Notes under the pieces: model-generated
Databases searched by the model: none
Told to the model about the DNA's origin: nothing
What the model saw: the letters and a program-made list of their open reading frames with translations, nothing else
In this document: piece by piece, positions 41,853 to 49,751 of the stretch
Position numbering within the stretch: the first letter of the stretch is position 1
Layout of the letters: every line of letters begins with the position of its first letter
Made by a program: the position numbers and the translations under genes
Assembly: GCF_001941845.1 (NCBI RefSeq)
Contig: NZ_CP018870.1
Span: 7,106,001-7,170,000, forward strand
DNA from: Streptomyces sp. TN58
Lineage (GTDB): Bacteria; Actinomycetota; Actinomycetes; Streptomycetales; Streptomycetaceae
Length of the DNA stretch: 64,000 nt
Direction: 5' to 3'

Positions 41853-43253
41853 ATGGATCCGGTCACAGGCGCGTTCAGGCGGAGAAGGCGGCGGACACGG
41901 CGTCCGGTGCGTGCGGCGCTCGCGATGGTCTGCGCGACCGCCGCGCTGGTGGCCGCCGGCCCGGCGGGCGCGGCGGACACGGCGCCCGCGGCGCCCGCGG
42001 CGGGCGGCCCGGCCGGGGGCCGGGTGAAGGTCGAGGTCCCCGGGCCCGAACAGGGCGGCGACGCCGGATCCGGGCACATCCTGGTCCCGTCGGCCGGGAG
42101 CCCCGCGAAGAGCCCGGGCCGGCTCACCGAGGCCGAGCGGTCGGCCGACGGCGAGGTGACCAAGATCATCGACAACGGCTCGACCGCCGACCGGCTCGAC
42201 GTCGTCGTCATCGGCGACGGCTACACCGCGGCGGAACTGCCCCGGTTCCGCGCGGACGCCGAGCAGAAATGGGCCGAGGTGGCGGCCGTCGAGCCGTACA
42301 CCACCTACCGCGGCCTCTTCAACCTCTGGACCGTCGACGCGGTCTCCCGGGAATCGGGCGTCTCCGGCGATCCGGACCAGGCCACCGCCCGCGACACCGC
42401 CCTCGGCTCCTACTTCTGGTGCGACGGCATCGAGCGGCTGCTCTGCATCGACCAGCCCAAGGTCGACGCCTACGTGGCGAAGGCGCCCGCGGCCGACCTG
42501 GTCATCGTCCTGGCCAACAGCGCCAAGTACGGGGGCGCCGGCTACAACGAGCCCAGCGCCACCCTCGGCTACGAGGGCATATCGACCGCCTCCGCCGGCC
42601 ACCCGAAGTCCGGCCAGGTCGCCATCCACGAGACCGGCCACTCGCTGGGCAAGCTCGCCGACGAGTACTTCTACCCGGGCGTCCCGGACTACGAGAAGTA
42701 CACCGGGCCCGAGCCCGGCGAGTCCAACAGCTCCGGCCTGACCGCCGACCGCATGGCCGCGCAGCGGGCCAAGTGGTACCGCTGGCTCGGCGAGGAGTCG
42801 CCCGACGGCGGGACCGTCGGGGCGTACGAGGGCGGCAACTACTACGTGACGGGGCTGTACCGGCCCACCGACAACTCGCTGATGCGGCTACTGGGCAAGC
42901 CGTTCAACCTGCCCGGCGTCGAATCGATGATCGCGGGGTTCTACCGGCACGCGAAGGCCGCCACCGCGCTCACTCCGACGGACCGGACCCTGCGCATGCG
43001 CCACAAGGCGAAGGTCGCCGTCCCCAGGCTGACCGGAGCGGAGGGCCGGCAGCTCGTGGTCCGCTGGTACCTGGACGGCAGGGAGGTCCGGCGCTTCGAG
43101 GGGCGCACCGAGGTGTCCGTGGCCGAGCTGCGGCTCTTCGACCTGCGCACCCACCGCCTGTCGGTGACGGCCGAGGACCGCACGCCCTCGGTCCGCGACC
43201 CGAAGACCGCCCGTACGCTGCGCACCACGGTGGAGTGGAAGGTCCGGCTGTAG
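41853..43253 (+). CDS. Secreted metallopeptidase of family M64 (IgA peptidase-like)
   Basis: A 466-residue exported zinc protease. A poly-Arg start and a hydrophobic segment (ALAMVCATAALVAAGPAGA) form the signal peptide. A short pro-region with low complexity follows, and the M64 catalytic domain starts near residue 100 (TADRLDVVVIGDGYTAAEL). The zinc-binding HEXXH is AIHETGHSLGKLADEY (His about 259 and 263, Glu about 260). The final 90 residues are beta-rich. Family M64 includes IgA1-cleaving and many environmental peptidases; the natural substrate is unknown. It is divergent from an XRE-TPR regulator that probably controls it. A hairpin terminator follows. Confidence 0.9.
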   Translation: MDPVTGAFRRRRRRTRRPVRAALAMVCATAALVAAGPAGAADTAPAAPAAGGPAGGRVKVEVPGPEQGGDAGSGHILVPSAGSPAKSPGRLTEAERSADGEVTKIIDNGSTADRLDVVVIGDGYTAAELPRFRADAEQKWAEVAAVEPYTTYRGLFNLWTVDAVSRESGVSGDPDQATARDTALGSYFWCDGIERLLCIDQPKVDAYVAKAPAADLVIVLANSAKYGGAGYNEPSATLGYEGISTASAGHPKSGQVAIHETGHSLGKLADEYFYPGVPDYEKYTGPEPGESNSSGLTADRMAAQRAKWYRWLGEESPDGGTVGAYEGGNYYVTGLYRPTDNSLMRLLGKPFNLPGVESMIAGFYRHAKAATALTPTDRTLRMRHKAKVAVPRLTGAEGRQLVVRWYLDGREVRRFEGRTEVSVAELRLFDLRTHRLSVTAEDRTPSVRDPKTARTLRTTVEWKVRL

Positions 43254-43268
43254 GCCGTGCGGCCGGCC

Positions 43269-43294
43269 GCCGCCGCGACGCCCGTCGCGGCGGC
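43269..43294 (+). terminator. Terminator hairpin after the M64 peptidase gene
   Basis: GCCGCCGCGAC (43269-43279) pairs perfectly with GTCGCGGCGGC (43284-43294), 11 bp with loop GCCC, 15 nt after the stop. Confidence 0.65.
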
Positions 43295-43334
43295 CACCGG
43301 CCGGGGCCCGGTGAGCCGGGAGGGGCCGCGCAGG

Positions 43335-43523
43335 CTACATGGGGTCCATGCCCCGGTCGTCCATGCGGCTCTCCTGCTCGCTCTGCTCCTGCAGACGGCG
43401 GGCCTTCTCCTGCAGCCGGCGGCGCTCCTCCGGATCGGTGGACCGCTCGGCGGCCTCGTTGAGCTCCCTGGCCTTGGTGCGCATCTGCTGGGACCGGCCG
43501 CGGGACTCGCCTGAAACGCTCAT
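43335..43523 (-). CDS. DUF6381-like small hydrophilic protein
   Basis: A 62-residue, highly charged protein: RGRSQQMRTKARELNEAAERSTDPEERRRLQEKARRLQEQSEQES looks like an amphipathic helical hairpin. The pattern matches the Streptomyces DUF6381 group of small proteins. ATG 43523 follows AAGGAG. It is convergent with the M64 gene. Function is unknown. Confidence 0.65.
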   Translation of the reverse strand: MSVSGESRGRSQQMRTKARELNEAAERSTDPEERRRLQEKARRLQEQSEQESRMDDRGMDPM

Positions 43524-43706
43524 GATCGCTCCTTGCACTGTGGGGGAGAGCGGGCGGATTCAGCGAACCAGCCCCGCCGTGCACCCGCATCTCGAACCGT
43601 CCCCCAAGGTGATGCGCCGCGAACCGGCCCGGGTGGGGGCGGGCGCTGCCGGGCGTCCGCGGTCATCACACCGTCGGCCCATCCGGCGGCGCAGGCACCC
43701 GGCCGG

Positions 43707-44558
43707 TCAGTACAGGCCCGGCCGGGCGAGGTCCTCGTCGGAGTCCGCCCGCAGCTCGGTGGTGAGGGTGAAGAGCGCCCCGTCCGGGTCGCGCAGCGTC
43801 ACCCACCGCTCCAGGGCGTTCGAGGTGATGTCCGAGACCATGCGCCCGCCGAGCATGACGGCCGCCTCGATCGCCGGCCGGAGCCTGGGCACGCGGAAAT
43901 GCACGTGCCAGCGCGGCCGGGTGTGCGGCGAGTAGGCGGCGAGCTCGACGGGGCCGCTGTTCAGGCGGGCCACCGGCTCGCCGTTCTGCCGCAGGACGAC
44001 CTGGTCCTCCTCGTAGGAGACCTCGCAGCAGCCCGGACGGTCGGTGGCCCATTCCAGGACCGCGCCGTAGAACATCGCCGCGTCGAGGGCGTTGCGGGTA
44101 CGTAGTTCCAGCCAGGCCGGGAGCGGACCCTTGCCGGCCCGCCAGTCCGCGGCCACGTCGCCCTCCCAGATGCCGAAGACCGCACCGTCCGGGTCGGCGA
44201 CGAGCGCCGCGCGGCCGCCGGACTCGAAGGAGACCGGACCGACCGCGATGGTGCCCGTCCGCTCACGGATGCGGTCCACCGCCACGTCGGCGTCGTCCAC
44301 GGCGAAGTACGGGGTCCATGCCGCCGCGACCCCGAGATCCGCGGCCAGCGCCCCGATGCCCGCCACCGGGACACGGTTGAGGAAGGCCACCGAGAAGGCG
44401 GCGCCGAGGCGGGCCGGCCGGAACCGCCAGCCGGCCACCGCACGGTAGAAGCGCTGGGCCGCCTCCAGGTCGCGCGTCATCAGGCTCACCCAGCACGGAG
44501 CCCCGAAGACCTCCCGTGTCGAAATCTCCACCGCACGCTCCGTCCCTGAGGCACCCAT
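43707..44558 (-). CDS. Two-domain VOC family protein
   Basis: A 283-residue protein with two VOC modules: residues about 18-135 (CWVSLMTRDLEAAQRFYRAVAGW, LVADPDGAVFGIWE) and about 145-265 (WLELRTRNALDAAMFYGAVLEWATD, TLRDPDGALFTLTTE). Many Streptomyces VOC proteins with two tandem modules are of this type (glyoxalase/bleomycin resistance/dioxygenase-like), and the substrate is unknown. It is divergent from the 2OG-Fe(II) oxygenase gene. ATG 44558 has a weak GGAA upstream. Confidence 0.8.
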   Translation of the reverse strand: MGASGTERAVEISTREVFGAPCWVSLMTRDLEAAQRFYRAVAGWRFRPARLGAAFSVAFLNRVPVAGIGALAADLGVAAAWTPYFAVDDADVAVDRIRERTGTIAVGPVSFESGGRAALVADPDGAVFGIWEGDVAADWRAGKGPLPAWLELRTRNALDAAMFYGAVLEWATDRPGCCEVSYEEDQVVLRQNGEPVARLNSGPVELAAYSPHTRPRWHVHFRVPRLRPAIEAAVMLGGRMVSDITSNALERWVTLRDPDGALFTLTTELRADSDEDLARPGLY

Positions 44559-44720
44559 CGTTCCATTCTGGTCCTTTTCGGGACGATCCACCCGACCTGA
44601 GACGGCCGATGCGCACAGAGGGTGGCCGGAAATTACGCACCGTTCCGGTCCCGCCCTCCTGTCCGCGGCGATAGCCTCGCCCCCGTAACGCACCGTGCGG
44701 CGTCGGAAGGCAGGTCTCCC

Positions 44721-45707
44721 ATGGCCCCATCCCAGGTTCCCGTGATCGATCTCGGGCCGTGGCGGTCCGGCGGGCCGGAGGAACGGGCCGGTACGGCCGC
44801 CCGCGTGGACGAGGCCCTCCGCGCGGCCGGATTCCTGCTCGTGACCGGCCACGGCGTCGACCCGGCGCTCCCCGCCCGGATCCGGGACGCGGCCCGCGCG
44901 TTCTTCCGGCTGCCGGCCGCCCTGAAGGAGCCGTACGCCGTCACCGTCGGCGGCCGGGGCTGGCTGGGGCCCGGCGCCGAGGCCAACAGCTACGCGGAGG
45001 GGACCGCCTCGCCGCCGGACCTCAAGGAGTCCCTGTCCTTCGCGGCCGACGAACCGACCGGGCAGCCCGCCGTCGACGCCGAGTGGTTCCGGCCCAACAC
45101 CTGGCCGGAGGAGGTGCCGCAGCTGCGCCCGCTGGTCACGCAGTACCTGGCGCGGATGCGGGCCCTCTCCGACGAACTCCTCGGACTCCTCGCCGCCGCC
45201 CTCGGGCTCGACGAAGACCTCTTCACGCGCCACACCGGCCACCCCACCTGGGGGTTCAACCTCAACTGGTACCCCGGCACGCAGACCGTGGGCACCCCCC
45301 TGCCGGGCCAGTTCCGCATCGGCGCCCACACCGACTTCGGCACGGTCACCGTCCTGGACCGGCAGCTCGGCTCGGGCGGGCTGCAGATCCACACCGACGC
45401 CGACGGCTGGCAGGACGCGCCCTACGACCCGGCCGCGCTCACCGTCAACATCGGCGACCTGATGGCCCGCTGGACCGGCGACCGCTGGCGCGCCGGCCGC
45501 CACCGCGTGCTGCCCCCGCCCGCCGACGCCCCCGCCGAGGAGCTGATCTCCCTCGTCTACTTCTACGAGTGCGACGCGCACACCCGGGTGGAATCCCTCC
45601 CCGCCCCCATCGGCCGGGTGCTGCACGACCCCGTCGACTCCCACACCTACCTGCGGGAAAAGCTCCGGGCCATCAGCGTTCCCGCAGGTACTGATACTTC
45701 GGAGTGA
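44721..45707 (+). CDS. 2-oxoglutarate/Fe(II)-dependent oxygenase (isopenicillin N synthase-like)
   Basis: A 328-residue non-haem iron oxygenase. The N-terminal DIOX_N part (VPVIDLGPWRSGGPEER, AAGFLLVTGHGVDP) and the C-terminal 2OG-FeII_Oxy domain are both seen. Iron ligands: GAHTDFGTVTVL (His and Asp) and RAGRHRVLPPP (distal His and the 2OG-binding Arg region). The segment FNLNWYPG just before fits IPNS-like plant and bacterial enzymes. It may hydroxylate or desaturate a small metabolite; no substrate is suggested. Start ATG 44721 follows AGGCAGG. It is divergent from a VOC gene. Confidence 0.85.
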   Translation: MAPSQVPVIDLGPWRSGGPEERAGTAARVDEALRAAGFLLVTGHGVDPALPARIRDAARAFFRLPAALKEPYAVTVGGRGWLGPGAEANSYAEGTASPPDLKESLSFAADEPTGQPAVDAEWFRPNTWPEEVPQLRPLVTQYLARMRALSDELLGLLAAALGLDEDLFTRHTGHPTWGFNLNWYPGTQTVGTPLPGQFRIGAHTDFGTVTVLDRQLGSGGLQIHTDADGWQDAPYDPAALTVNIGDLMARWTGDRWRAGRHRVLPPPADAPAEELISLVYFYECDAHTRVESLPAPIGRVLHDPVDSHTYLREKLRAISVPAGTDTSE

Positions 45708-45797
45708 CACGCGGCGCGCAACCCTCCCCAGGGGCTACGCCACGGATCAACCGGCAAGGTGACGACCTGCCAGGCCACGCCCCGTAGCGTCGGTTGC

Positions 45798-46982
45798 ATG
45801 ACCCGACGCCGCACAGCCAGCGCCGCCGCCTTACTCGCCCTGCTCCTGCCCCTCCCGCTCGCCGCCGCCGGCACCGCCGCCGCGTCGGCCTCTCCGTCGG
45901 CCCTCGCGTCCGCGCCGCCGTCCGCGGCCGAGCGCAGTCGGACCGCCGTCGAACTCCCGCGCCCCACGGGCCGTTTCGCCGTCGGCCGCGAGGACCTGCA
46001 CCTGGTGGACCGCAGCCGGACCGACCCCTGGGCGGGCTCCGGACCGCGCGAACTGATGGTCACCATGCGCTACCCCGCACGGCGCGACACCGGCAGCGCC
46101 GCGCGCTACCTCACCCGCGAGGAGGCCCGGCTGCTCCTCGTCGACAGGGGACTGGAACAGGCCGTGCCCGTCGAGACCCTGGCCGGTACCGCGAGCGCGT
46201 CCCGCAGCGGCGCCCGCCCGCTCCCCGGACGCCACCCGCTGGTCGTCCTCTCACCGGGCTTCACCGTCCACCGCGCCACCCTCACGGCGCTCGCCGAGGA
46301 CCTGGCCTCCCGCGGCTACGTCGTCGCCGTGGCCGACCACGCATACGAGAGCGTGGGCACCGTCTTCCCCGGCGGCCGCGTCCTCACCTGCCTGGCCTGC
46401 GACAGGTCCGAGGAGACGGGTATGCGGGCGGTCAGCGACAACCGTGCCCGCGACGTGTCCTTCCTGCTGGACCGCCTCACCGGGCCCCGCCCCGCCTGGC
46501 GGCACGCCGGCCTGATCGACCCCGGCCGCATCGCGATGGCCGGCCACTCCATCGGCGGCGCCTCGGCGATAGCCGCGATGGCGGCCGATCCGAGGATCCG
46601 CGCAGGGGTGAACATGGACGGGGGCAACGCCACCCCCGTGCCCGCCACCGGACTCGGAGGACGGCCCTTCCTCCTCCTCGGCGCCCAGGAGCGGGGCCCC
46701 GGCGGCAACGAGAGCTGGGACAGGGACTGGCCGCTGCTCGACGGCTGGAAGCGCTGGATCACCTTCGACGGCTCCGGCCACTTCACCTTCAGCGACTTCC
46801 CCGCCATAGGCGAGCAACTGGGCCTGAACGACCCCGACAGCCCGCTGCCCGGCGCACGCTCCGTCGAACTGACCCGCCGCTACCTCGGCGCCTTCCTCGA
46901 CCGGTACCTGCGCGGCGAGTCCCGGCCCGTCCTGGACGGCCCCTCCGCCGACGCCCCGGAGGTCCGCTTCCACACCCCGTAG
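45798..46982 (+). CDS. Secreted alpha/beta hydrolase (lipase/PAF-acetylhydrolase-like)
   Basis: A 394-residue exported hydrolase; signal peptide ALLALLLPLPLAAAGTAAAS. The alpha/beta core: PLVVLSPGFTVHRATLTALAEDLASRGYVVAVADHAYES, nucleophile elbow AGHSIGGASA (Ser), an acidic VNMDGGN, and a likely His in SGHFTFSDFP. This resembles platelet-activating-factor acetylhydrolase/cutinase-like lipases of actinobacteria. TAGCGT, a good -10 for this genus, lies 7 nt before the ATG, so the mRNA may be leaderless; a convincing -35 is not seen. Confidence 0.85.
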   Translation: MTRRRTASAAALLALLLPLPLAAAGTAAASASPSALASAPPSAAERSRTAVELPRPTGRFAVGREDLHLVDRSRTDPWAGSGPRELMVTMRYPARRDTGSAARYLTREEARLLLVDRGLEQAVPVETLAGTASASRSGARPLPGRHPLVVLSPGFTVHRATLTALAEDLASRGYVVAVADHAYESVGTVFPGGRVLTCLACDRSEETGMRAVSDNRARDVSFLLDRLTGPRPAWRHAGLIDPGRIAMAGHSIGGASAIAAMAADPRIRAGVNMDGGNATPVPATGLGGRPFLLLGAQERGPGGNESWDRDWPLLDGWKRWITFDGSGHFTFSDFPAIGEQLGLNDPDSPLPGARSVELTRRYLGAFLDRYLRGESRPVLDGPSADAPEVRFHTP

Positions 46983-47066
46983 CCCGCCCGGCCCCGGCCG
47001 TGTCCGGGGAGCGGGCGGCGACGGCCGATTACCGCCGGCCCGGCGGGTTTCGGCAGGATGTGCGGC

Positions 47067-47600
47067 ATGACCGAGATCCGCACCCCCCGACTCCTCCTCC
47101 GCCTCTGGACCGACGACGACCTCGTCCCCCTCTCCGAGATCCACGCCGACCCGGAGGTGATGCGCTGGGTCGGCGACGGCTCCACACTCGGCCTCGACGA
47201 GACGGCCGAGGCGATCGAGCGCTGGGAGGAGGAGTGGGACGAGGAGGGCTTCGGCCTCTTCGCCGTCGAGCTCCTCGGCTCCGGCGAGCTCATCGGAGCC
47301 GTCGGCCTGTCGGTCCTGGAGGACCTGCCCGACGCACGGGCCGACGTCCAGATCAGCTGGCTGCTCGGCCGCCAGTACTGGGGCCAGGGCTACGCCTCCG
47401 AAGCCGCCCACGCCACCTTGGAGTTTGCCCTGCAGGACCGCGGCCTGGACCGCGTCGTCGCGGTCCACCGGCTCGGCGACACCGCCTCCGAGAACGTGAC
47501 CCGCAAGCTGGACATGGTGCGGGAACGCGAGACCACCCACCCCCGGTACGGGCACGCCGTACAGGTCCACGGCATCGACCTCACCGAGTACGAGGCCTGA
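47067..47600 (+). CDS. GNAT family N-acetyltransferase (RimJ/RimL-like)
   Basis: A 177-residue acetyltransferase: N-terminal TPRLLLRLWTDDDLVPLSEIHADPEVMRWVG is the RimJ-type start, QISWLLGRQYWGQGYASEAAHATLEFAL is the acetyl-CoA P-loop region, and ASENVTRKLDMVRERET the next helix. Substrate is unknown (protein N-terminus, antibiotic or amino acid). ATG 47067 is preferred over an in-frame ATG at 47058 on spacing grounds, but the choice is weak. Confidence 0.8.
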   Translation: MTEIRTPRLLLRLWTDDDLVPLSEIHADPEVMRWVGDGSTLGLDETAEAIERWEEEWDEEGFGLFAVELLGSGELIGAVGLSVLEDLPDARADVQISWLLGRQYWGQGYASEAAHATLEFALQDRGLDRVVAVHRLGDTASENVTRKLDMVRERETTHPRYGHAVQVHGIDLTEYEA

Positions 47601-47684
47601 CGGCCCGACCGGACACGGCACGGCGGGCACGGACGGGGGAGCGGGGACGCGCCGCAGGGCCCGCGCCGGGCCTGGCGGCGCGGC

Positions 47685-47960
47685 TCAACCCGTCCGCGGG
47701 GCCACGGCGCCGCCGCCCGCCCGGACCGCGGCGACGGCCGCCGCGTGCAGGGCGGCCGGGGCGCCGTGACCGGGCCGGGGGCTGCCCGTGAGGGTGTACC
47801 ACTCGTCGGCGTCCTTGTACTGGACTTCGAACCGCACCAGCCCCCCGCCGGCCACCGTGGTGCGCACGGTCAGCGGGCCGGTGACGATGCCGACCTCGTC
47901 GGTCATTACACCGCCCGGTCCGGCGGGCACGTCGTCCTGCCACTGCTCGGCGCCGGTCAC
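47685..47960 (-). CDS. Small hypothetical protein coupled to the HNH nuclease gene
   Basis: A 91-residue protein whose GTG start at 47960 overlaps the stop of the HNH gene as GTGA. The core TDEVGIVTGPLTVRTTVAGGGLVRFEVQYKDADEWYTLTGSPRP reads like a small beta-sheet domain; the N- and C-terminal tails are low-complexity. An internal ATG at 47906 is an alternative start. I recall similar small proteins next to HNH genes in Streptomyces, but no function. Confidence 0.55.
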   Translation of the reverse strand: MTGAEQWQDDVPAGPGGVMTDEVGIVTGPLTVRTTVAGGGLVRFEVQYKDADEWYTLTGSPRPGHGAPAALHAAAVAAVRAGGGAVAPRTG

Positions 47961-48678
47961 GAGGCGCAGGTGTCCAGCATCGTGGTGAGCATCTTCTTCT
48001 CCGGCTCGGTGACGGTCAGCTCGTACGCGGATTTGACGGTGGTCCAGGCCCGCCCGTACTGGCACCAGCTCGAACGGTCCGGCGGCTGCCACAGGTCGGG
48101 GCTCTGGTCGCCCTTCGACCGGTTGGAGGCCGCGGTGACCGCCAGCAGCTGCGGGTGGGCCAGGTCGTTGGCGAAGGCCTTGCGGCGGGCGGCGTCCCAG
48201 CCGGACGCGCCGGAGCGCCAGCCCTCGGCGAGGGGCACCATGTGGTCGATGTCCAGCTGGCCCGCGTCGGTGACGGTCACCCCGTCGTAGAGGCTCTTCC
48301 ACGTCCCGGACACGGCCCGGCACTCGCCGTCCCGCTTCACCCCCGCGCCGTCCCGTTCGAGGACGGTCTCGCGCGTGTCGCACTTGTCGCCCTGCTCCGC
48401 CCAGTGCGTGAACCTGGCCCGGCTGTAGCCGGCCATCGTCCCCACCGGAGCACCTTCAGCGCGGCCAACCGGGTGCGGGCCACGGCGGTGGTGACCATGC
48501 CGGGCAGCACGTCCCCGCCGCCCGGCGCCCCGGCCGGCGGCGGCGCGGAGCCGGACGGCTGCGGCCTCGCGTCCCCGCCGGCCGGCGAGCCCGTACCGGC
48601 CGGACCGGAGCACCCGGCGCCGCCCGCCAGCAGCAGGGCGGCCAGCAGCACACCCGGTACGCGTATCTGACGTCCCAT
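47957..48678 (-). pseudogene. Lipoprotein HNH endonuclease gene with a frameshift
   Basis: Two frames are needed to read one family. The first encodes a lipoprotein start (VLLAALLLAGGAGCSG, Cys lipobox) and a Pro/Gly linker up to MVTTAVARTRLAALKV. The second, from APVGTMAGYSRARFTHWAEQGDKCD on, encodes the HNH domain with the metal-binding DIDHMVPLAEGW and NRSKGDQSPDLW. Around 48449-48453 the sequence reads as GTGCT where one extra G (GTG-GCT) would restore a continuous frame. So either a one-base loss inactivated the gene, or there is a sequencing error. The reading-frame break and the coupled downstream gene argue that the reading of an intact ancestral gene is right. Intact relatives are secreted or surface nucleases. 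Confidence 0.7.
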
Positions 48679-48804
48679 AACCCCACCCCGAGCCCGAACC
48701 GCTCCGCCACCGTCCGCGAAAGCCTACCCAGAACCGGACATTCAACCTACGGCGCCCCCTCCGGCGGGCGATGTCAGTGGCCCTCGCTAGTCTCCCGGCA
48801 TACC

Positions 48805-48842
48805 GCAGCTCAGGGGGGTTTGGTCCCCCCTGTCAGAGCTGC
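48805..48842 (+). promoter_or_regulatory. Strong hairpin in the leader of the MoxR-VWA operon
   Basis: AGGGGGG (48812-48818) pairs with CCCCCCT (48825-48831) around TTTGGT, and GCAGCTC (48805-48811) pairs with GAGCTGC (48836-48842) outside it, with a 4-nt bulge GTCA. It ends 39 nt before the first ATG of the operon. Without a T-tract it is more likely an attenuator, RNA stabiliser or protein-binding leader element than a terminator. Confidence 0.6.
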
Positions 48843-48881
48843 GCCGGAACACGTACGGAACAGGCGGAGGGGCACAGTCTG

Positions 48882-49751
48882 ATGGCATGGCTGGCGGCGG
48901 GCGAGGGGTACGAGATCGCCCTGGTGGAGGGGAGGGTGGCGGCGAGGTCCGTCACCGGCCGGGCAGCGGGACGGCAGTTGAAGACGCTGCCCAAGGCACT
49001 GAAGGACCACCCCGAGGTGGACCGGCTGCGCCGGCTCGCCGAATGGCTCGACCGGCACGCGGCGGCCTGCGTCGCCCAGGTCGACGGCTGGATGGTGTCC
49101 TCGCTGCCCGTCCCGACCGAACTGCTCGCCCGGGTCTGGCCCGACGAGGCCTGGCAGAACGCCCTGCGCGACCTGGCCGTCGTCGGCGACGACCCCGACG
49201 AGGTCGGCTTCCTGCGGGACGCCACCGCCGACGGCGAGCTGAAGGTGGTCAACCTCGACGGCGAGACCGTGCGGCTCTCGCCGCGCACGGTCACCCTGCC
49301 CCACCCGGTCCTGCTGCCCGACCTGGACGACGTACGGGAGTTCGCGGCCGAACTGGGCATCGTGCAGCAGGTCGAGCAGATCCACCGCGCCACCTGGCTC
49401 AAGCCCGAGGTCTCCGCCACCGCCACCGAGGTCCGCGACTACGCCGGCGGGGTCTTCCCCACCCGCTTCAGCCTCGCCGCCCGCGCGACCGCCCTCGGCT
49501 ACCGGGTCTCCGGCGGCTACGCCACCTGCAAGGTCCGCGACGCGGGAGCCGGCACCGGCACCGAGGCGGCGGTGTGGATCGGCGAGCCCTACTACGACGA
49601 CGAGACCACCACCGGCGCGCTGAGCTGGCACGACGAGAACGGCCGGACGGTGACGCTGGCGAAGGTCGGACCGGTGGCCTGGTCCGAGGGAATGCGAATG
49701 GCCGCGGCACTCTACGCCGGGCGCAAGATCGAGGAGGGCGGGAACGCATGA
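48882..49751 (+). CDS. DUF4132/MolR-like protein, first gene of the MoxR-VWA operon
   Basis: A 289-residue cytosolic protein. The second half resembles the C-terminal DUF4132 pattern seen in E. coli YehI (MolR): VEQIHRATWLKPEVSATATEVRDYAGGVF, then ARATALGYRVSGGYATCKV, then EAAVWIGEPYYDDETTTGALSWHDE. There is no signal peptide or membrane helix. GGAGG lies 11 nt before ATG 48882, a rather long spacing. Its stop overlaps the next start as ATGA, so translation is coupled. It opens a five-gene unit with AAA+ ATPase, DUF5682-VWA and SWIM genes. The biochemical role of DUF4132 is unknown. Confidence 0.55.
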   Translation: MAWLAAGEGYEIALVEGRVAARSVTGRAAGRQLKTLPKALKDHPEVDRLRRLAEWLDRHAAACVAQVDGWMVSSLPVPTELLARVWPDEAWQNALRDLAVVGDDPDEVGFLRDATADGELKVVNLDGETVRLSPRTVTLPHPVLLPDLDDVREFAAELGIVQQVEQIHRATWLKPEVSATATEVRDYAGGVFPTRFSLAARATALGYRVSGGYATCKVRDAGAGTGTEAAVWIGEPYYDDETTTGALSWHDENGRTVTLAKVGPVAWSEGMRMAAALYAGRKIEEGGNA

